From Methanococcoides sp. (GTDB taxonomy: Archaea; Halobacteriota; Methanosarcinia; Methanosarcinales; Methanosarcinaceae): DNA of 45,270 nucleotides. The translations under genes were made by a program, and so were the position numbers. Each line of letters begins with the position of its first letter. Position 1 is the first letter of the stretch. The stretch lies in assembly GCA_021108275.1 (NCBI GenBank), contig JAIORD010000012.1, positions 1 to 45,270 on the forward strand. The letters are read 5' to 3'. Below, piece after piece: positions 7,485-14,239 of the stretch. The notes beneath the pieces are model-generated. The model had not been told where the DNA came from and searched no databases. It worked only from the letters and a program-made list of their open reading frames with translations.

Positions 7485-8161
7485 ATGTCAACAGTTTATT
7501 CTTTTGAGATCCAGAGTGATGAATTAAACGACAAACTTGGAGGAGGGTTCCCAAAAGGTTCCCTCGTAGTTATCGAAGGTGGCAGTGGTGGTGGAAAAAG
7601 CACCATATGCCAGCGTATAACATACGGTCTGATAGAAAAGGATACAAGTGTCACATTCATTTCGACCCAACTAACAACAAAGGGATACATCAACCAGATG
7701 TATTCACTTAATTACCCCATAGCATCACATCTTTTGAAAGATAGACTACTCTACATTCCGGTCATGCCATTGGTACAGTCTGCAAAATCAAGAATTGATT
7801 TCATTGAAAGGCTGATGGGTGCAAAAGAGCTTTTCGAAAAGGATGTTATCGTAATAGACACGATATCCTCACTGATAAAGTACAGCGCAAATACTGAAAA
7901 AAGCCTGGAGCTCATCTCATTTTTCAAAAAGCTCAACGGAATGGGAAAGGTCATTATACTGACAATAGAACCAAGTGAGCTTGGAGAAGATCTTCCTGTG
8001 ATGTCTACATGACATTAAAATCGAAAGCATTGGGTGCTGAAGTAAAACGTAAGGTAGTTGTTAATAAGTTCACTGGTGCAAAAGGACCTGTTGGGCAGAT
8101 GATAGGCTTTAGGATAGAACCAAAGGTCGGGCTTGTAGTGGAAATTGCATCTGTAGGCTGA
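7485..8161 (+). pseudogene. arlH: arlH (flaH), frameshifted and split
   Basis: ArlH is the KaiC/RecA-fold ATPase regulator that docks on ArlI and ArlJ. The first reading frame (7485-8012, 175 aa) has KLGGGFPKGSLVVIEGG, Walker A GGSGGGKST (about 32-40), STQLTTKGYINQM and Walker B VIVIDTISSL (about 124-133). It ends abnormally at ELGEDLPVMST. The C-terminal part of ArlH is found in the -1 frame: RSSCDVYMTLKSKALG to VVVNKFTGAKG and IGFRIEPKVGLVVEIASVG, stopping at 8161. ArlH is normally about 225-235 aa in one frame. The second piece has its own ATG at 8009 that overlaps the first stop as ATGA. This could be a true small deletion, a split gene with coupled translation, or a sequence error. Confidence 0.85.
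8009..8161 (+). CDS. C-terminal fragment of ArlH, possible separate 50-aa product
   Basis: A 50-codon frame beginning ATGACATTAAAA and ending GTAGGCTGA. It encodes the conserved C-terminal strands of ArlH. The start overlaps the stop of the first arlH piece in an ATGA arrangement, which would permit re-initiation. There is no separate Shine-Dalgarno. It is listed as a possible product because the coupling is ideal, but it may simply be the tail of a broken gene. Confidence 0.4.
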   Translation: MTLKSKALGAEVKRKVVVNKFTGAKGPVGQMIGFRIEPKVGLVVEIASVG

Positions 8162-8184
8162 GGCCATGAGTAGAGGTGTTTTAA

Positions 8185-9834
8185 GTGGAACCTGAGTATC
8201 AGAAAGCATTACAAAGAAACCCACATTTGGGGACATATATAAAAGATTTTGTAAACAGAACAGGACATCAACCGGAATTTGTTGCTGGTCTCTCAAAGGA
8301 ACTGCAGGATGAAGAATATGTCAACGTAATTTTTCCCGTTGGAGACCCGGTCTTTATTCATATTTATGGAACTCCTGAAATGGGAGAGATAGGATACTAT
8401 TCCATTGAGCCCTTACTTAACGATCTTGAAAAAAAGAAGTATGATGCAATAATGGACCTGATCCTTGAAAGATCGGCAAACGAACCGGTCCCTAAGGACG
8501 AGGAAGAACTTAAAGAACTTATTGTCAAACTTTTGAATAGTGCGATCAATGTTGGTGCAGGTGGTCAGATCGATGGAGAAAAAGTGAATATCATCGAAAA
8601 AATACTTCCAAAAATAAAAACCATACCTGTAACACAGCAGGAACTCAACAATCTCCAGTACCACGTCGAAAGGAACATTATCGGATCCGGTCCACTTGAA
8701 CCGATAATCAGAGATCCATATCTTGAAGATATTCATAGCATTGGAATAGTCGGTGTTTTTATCGTACATAAGATATTTGGAATGATGAAAACAGACCTTT
8801 CCTTCGGAGACGAGGCAGGCCTTGACCAATGGCTCAGGAGCATGAGTGAAAGGATAGGAAGACCTGTCAGTGATGCAAAACCAATTGCGGATGGTGCACT
8901 GCCGGATGGATCCCGTATCAACATCATTTACAGTCTTGATGTCAGTAAGCGTGGTAGTAGTTTTACCATGCGTAAGTTCAGTGAAGTTCCTGTAAGTATC
9001 ATAGAACTTATCATGTGGGGAGCACTCAGTTCTGAAATGGCCGCTTACATGTGGATGTGTCTTGAGAATGGAATGAGCATATTCTTTAGTGGTGAGACCG
9101 CAAGTGGAAAGACCACCATGCTGAATGCTTGTCTTCCTTTCGTCAACCCTACTGCCAAGATATTCACAGCAGAAGATACAGCTGAGGTCCAGCCCCCTCA
9201 CCCGGTATGGCAGCAGTTGATAACACGTGAGGATGGGCCACCCGAATCGAGAGTTGACACTTTCGCCCTTCTAAAAGCGGCTCTAAGGTCCAGACCAAAC
9301 TATATTATCGTAGGTGAAATTCGTGGTGCAGAAGGAGCAGTAGCTTTCCAGGGTATGCAGACAGGTCACCCTGTATTGGCTACCTTCCACGCATCTGCAG
9401 TAACAAAGATGATACAGCGTCTAACAGGTGACCCCATAAACGTTCCTGTCACCTTCATCGATAACCTCAATGTTGCGATGATATTGTCCGCTGTATATCG
9501 TAAAGGAAAATTCCTCAGACGTTGTCTCGCAGTTGAAGAAATAGAAGGATACTACGAAGATGCTGGCGGTGTGGTCACAAGAGCTGTATTCCAGTGGGAT
9601 CCGGAAACCGATTCCCATACCTTCAGAGGATTGAACAACAGTTTCATTCTTGAGAACAAGATAGCTACACAGCTCGGATATGAAGATAAAAGGGATATTT
9701 ACAAGGACCTGATGTTAAGGGCAAGGATACTGGACAAAATGAAAGAGGGAGGCATCAAGGATTATTACGATGTACTCGAGATCATCGTGAACTTCTATAA
9801 ACATGGTATTGATGGATTACCATTTGCAGTATGA
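8185..9834 (+). CDS. arlI: Archaellum motor ATPase ArlI (FlaI)
   Basis: A 549-residue type II/IV secretion ATPase superfamily member that powers both assembly and rotation of the archaellum. Walker A GETASGKTT lies at about 303-311, the Asp box ETADTAEVQ-like segment as FTAEDTAEVQ at about 328-337, and Walker B IIVGEIRGAEG near 373-383 with the His box THPVLATFHA type as GHPVLATFHA. The N-terminal half contains YHVERNIIGSGPLEPIIRDPYLEDI. Length is normal. The start is a GTG preceded by GAGGTG six bases upstream. It is intact, unlike the arlH gene just before it. Confidence 0.95.
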   Translation: MEPEYQKALQRNPHLGTYIKDFVNRTGHQPEFVAGLSKELQDEEYVNVIFPVGDPVFIHIYGTPEMGEIGYYSIEPLLNDLEKKKYDAIMDLILERSANEPVPKDEEELKELIVKLLNSAINVGAGGQIDGEKVNIIEKILPKIKTIPVTQQELNNLQYHVERNIIGSGPLEPIIRDPYLEDIHSIGIVGVFIVHKIFGMMKTDLSFGDEAGLDQWLRSMSERIGRPVSDAKPIADGALPDGSRINIIYSLDVSKRGSSFTMRKFSEVPVSIIELIMWGALSSEMAAYMWMCLENGMSIFFSGETASGKTTMLNACLPFVNPTAKIFTAEDTAEVQPPHPVWQQLITREDGPPESRVDTFALLKAALRSRPNYIIVGEIRGAEGAVAFQGMQTGHPVLATFHASAVTKMIQRLTGDPINVPVTFIDNLNVAMILSAVYRKGKFLRRCLAVEEIEGYYEDAGGVVTRAVFQWDPETDSHTFRGLNNSFILENKIATQLGYEDKRDIYKDLMLRARILDKMKEGGIKDYYDVLEIIVNFYKHGIDGLPFAV

Positions 9835-9843
9835 GGCATATAA

Positions 9844-11499
9844 ATGGATTTTCTAAAGGCATTCAATGCAATGGAAATGAACCCTAAGGACTATGCAAGG
9901 AAAATTGCAGCTCCAGTAGTAGCTTTTGGATTTATATTCTCAATTATAATTTATGTATTGTTGCCTGGTCTTTTCACAGGGAACATAATGATGCTTCCGG
10001 CACTTCTCCCTGTGATCTGTATAATTTTTGTGTTCTATTACCCATTCTCCATACTTGGAGGGAAAGCCTCCGAAATAGACAACAATATGCACTATTACAT
10101 TACACATATGGGTGTAATCTCAACCGCGGAAACACCAAGACTTGATATAATCAAGATCGTTTCCCAGAATGAGAGTTATGGGTTCCTTGCAAAGGAAAGT
10201 GAGAAGATATATGACCTGGTCACGGTATGGAACATGAGCTTGGCTGATGCATGCCGTTTTGGATCGAAAAGAACACCATCTGTCCTTTATGAGGACTTCC
10301 TTGACAGATTTGCACACGGACTTCAGTCAGGAGAAGATATACAATCATTCCTTAAAGCCGAACAAAACGTTGTAATGAATGAATACGAAGCAATGTATAA
10401 CAGTTCCCTCTACGCTGTAGAAGTTATCAAAGAACTGTTCATATCACTTATCATGGCGTTGATATTCCTTGCCTCCTTTGCAATAATCATGCCGGTCATA
10501 ACCGGAATGGATGTAATGATGCTCATGTCAGTAGTTGTTGTCGTTTTCATTGGTACTGATATGGTAATGATAGCATTTACAAAATCAAAGGTGCCAAATG
10601 ATCCTATCTGGCAACAAACAAAGATATTGACAAAATCAAAGATCAAGCTATATCAGTCAATTCCAATATCAATTGCAGGATGTATTGTTGCAGCTATTGC
10701 AGTCGTCTTATATGGAAAGCTCGACCTGCCTATCGCTGTTGCCGTGGTACTAACACCTCTTTTCTATATGGGCCATGTTGCATCAGATATAGAAAAGGAT
10801 ATCAAAAGGAAAGACGAGAACTATCCTTCCCTTATACGTTCTCTCGGAAGTTCCGCAGGTGCAAGAGGTGGACTCATAGATGAAGCACTCAAAGCCCTGA
10901 GAATACATGATTTTGGTCCCCTTACCAAAGATGTGAACGCATTGTACAAAAGATTGAATACCCGCGTGGATAAGAAAAAATCATGGAACTTCTTTGCAGC
11001 TAATACAGGAAGTAATCTTATACAGCGATTCAGTGGTATGTTCGTTGAAGCCACTAACCTCGGCGGACAACCAGAGGTCATCGGGGATATGATAGCCAAC
11101 AACTTCCACCGTATTGTGAGTCTGAGAAAAAGGAGATACCAATCTGCATCAAGCCTTGTGGGAGTGCTTTACGGACTTACAGGTGGCATAGGATTCACAC
11201 TTTATATTTCGATCGGTGTAGTCGATCTAATGCAGGACATGTTCTCAACGGTCTCCATTCCCGAGGGCATGAGCATGGGCATGGTCATAAACCCTAACAT
11301 CGGTAGCATAGAGGTGCTCTCCGCAATGATATTGCTCATCATGGTCGCACACTCGTTAATGTCGGCCCTCCTCTTACGCTTCGTTGATGGTGGACACATC
11401 CTAAGAGCATCAAAGGACTTTGTAATAATGGTCTGGGTATCAGCATTCAGTGCAGTCATCACAGTTTCAGGAGTTGCAACCTTGTTAGGAACTTCCTGA
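9844..11499 (+). CDS. arlJ: Archaellum membrane platform protein ArlJ (FlaJ)
   Basis: A 551-residue polytopic membrane protein of the GspF/TadC superfamily. It forms the membrane base on which ArlI and ArlH assemble. Hydrophobic segments occur near 22-70, 195-240, 275-310 and at the C-terminus (about 435-551). Two cytoplasmic domains contain VWNMSLADACRFGSKRTPS and SLIRSLGSSAGARGGLIDEAL, typical of the family. It starts nine bases after arlI and closes the operon, followed by a strong hairpin. Length is normal and no damage is seen. Confidence 0.93.
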   Translation: MDFLKAFNAMEMNPKDYARKIAAPVVAFGFIFSIIIYVLLPGLFTGNIMMLPALLPVICIIFVFYYPFSILGGKASEIDNNMHYYITHMGVISTAETPRLDIIKIVSQNESYGFLAKESEKIYDLVTVWNMSLADACRFGSKRTPSVLYEDFLDRFAHGLQSGEDIQSFLKAEQNVVMNEYEAMYNSSLYAVEVIKELFISLIMALIFLASFAIIMPVITGMDVMMLMSVVVVVFIGTDMVMIAFTKSKVPNDPIWQQTKILTKSKIKLYQSIPISIAGCIVAAIAVVLYGKLDLPIAVAVVLTPLFYMGHVASDIEKDIKRKDENYPSLIRSLGSSAGARGGLIDEALKALRIHDFGPLTKDVNALYKRLNTRVDKKKSWNFFAANTGSNLIQRFSGMFVEATNLGGQPEVIGDMIANNFHRIVSLRKRRYQSASSLVGVLYGLTGGIGFTLYISIGVVDLMQDMFSTVSIPEGMSMGMVINPNIGSIEVLSAMILLIMVAHSLMSALLLRFVDGGHILRASKDFVIMVWVSAFSAVITVSGVATLLGTS

Positions 11500-11520
11500 G
11501 AGGATTTTTCAAAAAATGTG

Positions 11521-11541
11521 AACCCCTTGGAATAAGGGGTT
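11521..11541. terminator. Hairpin between convergent arlJ and dehydrogenase gene
   Basis: An eight-base inverted repeat, AACCCCTT / AAGGGGTT, with a five-base GGAAT loop. It lies in the 55-base gap between two genes that end facing each other, so it could end transcription from both sides. T-rich sequence follows on the plus strand (TTCTATTTAT). Confidence 0.65.
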
Positions 11542-11554
11542 ACAATTCTATTTA

Positions 11555-12562
11555 TCAGAGATTGTTCCGAATGTGATCAGCCATCAATTTACCTACATCG
11601 GAAGTACTGGAGCTGCCACCAAGGTCAGGTGTAGTAATGTTTTCCTTTATGCTGAATTCTACTGCACCCTCTACCAGAGCTGCTTCCCTTTCGTAGCCCA
11701 TCCATTCAAGCATCATTTTCATACTAAGGATAGCTGCAATTGGATCTGCGATCCCTTTTCCTGCGATATCCGGAGCACTGCCATGTACAGGTTCAAAAAA
11801 AGCATATTTGTCGCCGATATTTGCACTTGGCACAAGCCCAAGGCTACCAACAAGAGCTGCCGACATGTCACTGAGTATATCACCAAAAAGATTCGTGGTC
11901 ACCACCACATCATACCTTTCCGGATATGACATCAGACTATATGCCATGGCATCCACAAGCATATCCCTGTACTCCACACCCTCAGAGGCAGCGACCTCCC
12001 GACAAACCCCAAGGAAAAGGGTATCGGATTTCAAAACGTTGGACTTGTGTACGATGGTGATCTCATTCTTTCTCTCTTTTGCCAACTTACATGCGCTTCT
12101 TGCAATGCGCTCGGACCCTTTACGTGAGACGACACGCTTTGTATATGCAACGTCATCGTGTATCTCTTCGATGGAAGAATACATCCCTTCGGTGTTCTCT
12201 CTCACGATCACAAGATCAAAATCATTCTTTCCTGTCACACCGATAAGCCCGGGAAGCGGTTTTATCGGGCGTATGTTGGCATACATGTCAAGTTCTTTGC
12301 GAATGGTAAGAAGAACACTTTTGTAATTCGGATCAGGAGGAGTGGTGATCGCACCGAATAGAACACAATCACAGCTTTTCAGTATTTCGAGATCCTTCTC
12401 ATCAATGGCGACACCGCATTTTTCCCATTTACCATATCCAAGTTCAAGCGGGACCTTCTCAATGGGAAGGTCAAGCGCATCAAGAACCTCTACTGCCACA
12501 GGAATAACTTCTTTCCCGATACCATCGCCTTCAACTATTGCAACCCTCATTTTTTTAACCAT
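11555..12562 (-). CDS. leuB/aksF: Isopropylmalate/homoisocitrate dehydrogenase
   Basis: A 335-residue NAD-dependent beta-decarboxylating dehydrogenase. It begins MVKKMRVAIVEGDGIGKEV and shows TIRKELDMYANIRPIKPLPG, VIVRENTEGMYSSIE, the catalytic Lys/Asp environment IVHKSNVLKSDTLF and DAMAYSLM, and GDILSDMSAALVGSLGL plus FEPVHGSAPDIAGKG. The family oxidises 3-isopropylmalate (leucine) or homoisocitrate and longer homologues (coenzyme B). The HacB-type subunit two genes upstream favours homoisocitrate dehydrogenase, but substrate cannot be proved by eye. The frame stays open upstream to 12649, but that part overlaps the previous gene and is not conserved; the ATG at 12562 lies four bases after the previous stop and behind a GATC-containing Shine-Dalgarno-like stretch. 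Confidence 0.88.
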   Translation of the reverse strand: MVKKMRVAIVEGDGIGKEVIPVAVEVLDALDLPIEKVPLELGYGKWEKCGVAIDEKDLEILKSCDCVLFGAITTPPDPNYKSVLLTIRKELDMYANIRPIKPLPGLIGVTGKNDFDLVIVRENTEGMYSSIEEIHDDVAYTKRVVSRKGSERIARSACKLAKERKNEITIVHKSNVLKSDTLFLGVCREVAASEGVEYRDMLVDAMAYSLMSYPERYDVVVTTNLFGDILSDMSAALVGSLGLVPSANIGDKYAFFEPVHGSAPDIAGKGIADPIAAILSMKMMLEWMGYEREAALVEGAVEFSIKENITTPDLGGSSSTSDVGKLMADHIRNNL

Positions 12563-12566
12563 AAGA

Positions 12567-13427
12567 TCATGCCTTTTTCTTTGCAATATCAAGTGCCAGG
12601 TCCCTGACAGCCTCTGAAACGAAATACTCCGAAGCACCCCAGTGGACAACTACACCTTCCACATCATTGATGGTGACCCTGCCTGACTTCTCCGAGCGAC
12701 AACACCTGGTTATGAAAGGCTTTGTCGGTTTGAAAATGTCGGACTTGAAAGGACAGATATTCACCATTGAATAGCTGATATCAGGAAAACGCGTCTCGAA
12801 AAGTTTTTTAGAGATCTCGCAGCCAACAAGCAATGCACCATCTGCCATGACAGTATCGCAGTCAAGGAACTTTCCCTTCAGACCGGAACAAGAACAAGGG
12901 AACACAGTGTTCTCACCCTCGAACTGTGAAAGGTCAATGACATTCTCAGTAAAACGAACTCCAAGATCCCCGAAAATGCCACTCGTTTCGAGCCGTCTTA
13001 TAACATGGGAAAGCCATGAAGGGACCGGAGGTATAACATCGACTATCTCGATCTCCACGATCTCAGATAATGAAGGAGAGTGGACAAAGGTCACGTGATT
13101 ATCAACACCTGTGAAGATTACAGTGGTCACATCGCCTTTGCACAGTTCCACTGCTGTGTCTATAAGAAGTGTCCTGTCCTTTATGTTCAGTTGAGGTCCA
13201 TATTTTATGACCTGTCCCTTCGAAGCGATAAGCTCAATGCTCTCAATTTCACGCAGAAGGTCAGTTCCTTTCTTGTTCACATGATAAACGGAATATTCGA
13301 TCTCGGACTCATTTATTTGATCTTCAACGACCATGTAGTCCGAAAGGAAATAGATGATATCCTCGTGCACTTCATCAGGAGATATGCCGGTCACACCGAC
13401 ACACTTGTACTCATCAGGAAATATCAT
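12567..13427 (-). CDS. Conserved unknown protein between hacB and leuB/aksF
   Basis: A 286-residue soluble protein that I do not recognise by function. It begins MIFPDEYKCVGVTGISPDE. Its C-terminal half is rich in cysteines: PCSCSGLKGKFLDCD (about 176-190), LVGCEIS, NICPF and RCCRSEKSG. That pattern could bind a metal or Fe-S cluster. It has no signal peptide or membrane segment. It sits eight bases after the dehydratase small-subunit gene and four bases before the dehydrogenase, so it is almost certainly co-expressed with them. A part in leucine or coenzyme B synthesis is a reasonable guess from context only. The overlap of ATGATATCATG at the start offers an alternative in-frame choice only upstream. 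Confidence 0.75.
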   Translation of the reverse strand: MIFPDEYKCVGVTGISPDEVHEDIIYFLSDYMVVEDQINESEIEYSVYHVNKKGTDLLREIESIELIASKGQVIKYGPQLNIKDRTLLIDTAVELCKGDVTTVIFTGVDNHVTFVHSPSLSEIVEIEIVDVIPPVPSWLSHVIRRLETSGIFGDLGVRFTENVIDLSQFEGENTVFPCSCSGLKGKFLDCDTVMADGALLVGCEISKKLFETRFPDISYSMVNICPFKSDIFKPTKPFITRCCRSEKSGRVTINDVEGVVVHWGASEYFVSEAVRDLALDIAKKKA

Positions 13428-13435
13428 GATATCAT

Positions 13436-13927
13436 TTATTGGTCCTTTTTCTGCAAAGCCTTCCTGTGCTCTACAAGGCCACCATCGGTCAATATCTCAA
13501 GAAGGAAATCAGGAAGCCTGTTGCCTTTGAAAACGTTACCGTTAACGGTCACCAAGCCTTCATGCAAATCGACCTCAACGGTATCACCTTCATTGCACTC
13601 AATATCAGCTTCCATGAGAGGAAGGCCTACATTGATAGCATTGCGGAAGAAGATACGACCAAAGAACTTCGCAATAACACAGGAAACACCCGCATATTTT
13701 AAAGCAAGAGCTGCCTGTTCCCTTGAAGAACCGCAACCAAAATTGCTTCCACCAACGACCACATCGCCTTTGTGGACCTTCTTCGAAAAATCAGGATCTA
13801 TGCCCTCCATCGCATGGTCAGCGAAAACCTGCATATCAGTTGTCCTGAGATACTTACCAGGGATAATGACATCAGTATCGACATCATCGCCAAATACCCA
13901 AGCTTTTCCTTTGATCTTACTTTCCAA
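13436..13927 (-). CDS. hacB: Homoaconitase / isopropylmalate isomerase small subunit (HacB type)
   Basis: The swivel-domain small subunit of the aconitase family, about 163 residues. It has [41 protein letters not shown] and [20 protein letters not shown]. The substrate-loop tetrapeptide is YLRT. In methanogens YLRT is reported for the homoaconitase subunit of coenzyme B synthesis, while leucine-pathway subunits carry YLVY. The large subunit is not in this window. The frame opens with GTG at 13936, but AGGTGAC lies four bases before an in-frame TTG at 13927, so TTG is preferred. Acting on both substrates is possible. Confidence 0.88.
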   Translation of the reverse strand: MESKIKGKAWVFGDDVDTDVIIPGKYLRTTDMQVFADHAMEGIDPDFSKKVHKGDVVVGGSNFGCGSSREQAALALKYAGVSCVIAKFFGRIFFRNAINVGLPLMEADIECNEGDTVEVDLHEGLVTVNGNVFKGNRLPDFLLEILTDGGLVEHRKALQKKDQ

Positions 13928-14016
13928 TGTTGTCACCTGAAGAGTAGGTTTTACACAATGATATTAGTAAGTAGCGGAAAAAAAGATAAAAGAATGGAAA
14001 TGTTATCAGATGTTGA

Positions 14017-14175
14017 TCACATATCTGGAATGGTCTTCAGATAGTCCCTTACCTTAGGCCCGAAGTCCTCATTGCATAATGCAAAGTCAATGACCGCCTG
14101 AACATACCCGAACTTGTCCCCGGTATCATATCGCTTTCCTGCAAACTTGTAAGCATAGACCTTCGTTGTCAGATA
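14017..14175 (-). pseudogene. 3' remnant of galU (UTP-glucose-1-phosphate uridylyltransferase)
   Basis: On the minus strand this stretch encodes KVYAYKFAGKRYDTGDKFGY, then VQAVIDFALCNEDFGPKVRDY and LKTIPDM before the stop at 14017. This is the C-terminal tail of GalU-type nucleotidyltransferases (YxFxGKRYDTGxKxGY...IxxAL). The other roughly 240 residues of the enzyme are absent. The frame continues upstream to 14238, but that part is unrelated and consists of hairpin sequence. It has no start codon of its own in a sensible place. It looks like the stump left after recombination or deletion at the edge of the glycan island. Confidence 0.7.
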
Positions 14176-14187
14176 ATGATAGTTGGC

Positions 14188-14216
14188 CCAGCAAAGCACT
14201 AAAAATGCATTGCTGG
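14188..14216. terminator. Second hairpin downstream of aglB
   Basis: CCAGCAA / TTGCTGG forms a seven-base stem, extended by GCA / TGC across an A-A mismatch, with a CTAAAAA loop. It lies three bases from the hairpin at 14219-14239. The pair sits between aglB and the galU remnant on the same strand. Confidence 0.5.
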
Positions 14217-14218
14217 AA

Positions 14219-14239
14219 GATGCACAAAACCTGTGCATC
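14219..14239 (-). terminator. Hairpin at the aglB stop codon
   Basis: A perfect eight-base inverted repeat, GATGCACA / TGTGCATC, with a five-base loop, beginning within the aglB stop codon. On the minus strand the loop is GGTTT. There is no long U tract after it, so it may act in mRNA end processing or stability as much as in termination. Confidence 0.55.

Noticed and set aside
7980-8015. Programmed ribosomal frameshifting in arlH
   Set aside because: No slippery heptamer or downstream structure is visible, and several residues also seem to be missing at the junction, which points to a deletion rather than recoding.
8413-9201. A 262-residue open frame on the minus strand inside arlI
   Set aside because: It is antisense to a strongly conserved ATPase gene, has no recognisable domain or ribosome site, and its composition is that of a shadow frame.
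12563-12649. N-terminal extension of the dehydrogenase (start at 12649)
   Set aside because: It would overlap the preceding gene by about 80 bases and lacks conservation; the family begins at the ATG near 12562.
13080-13940. A 286-residue open frame on the plus strand
   Set aside because: It covers hacB and the unknown gene in antisense and shows no known motif, while both minus-strand genes are well supported.
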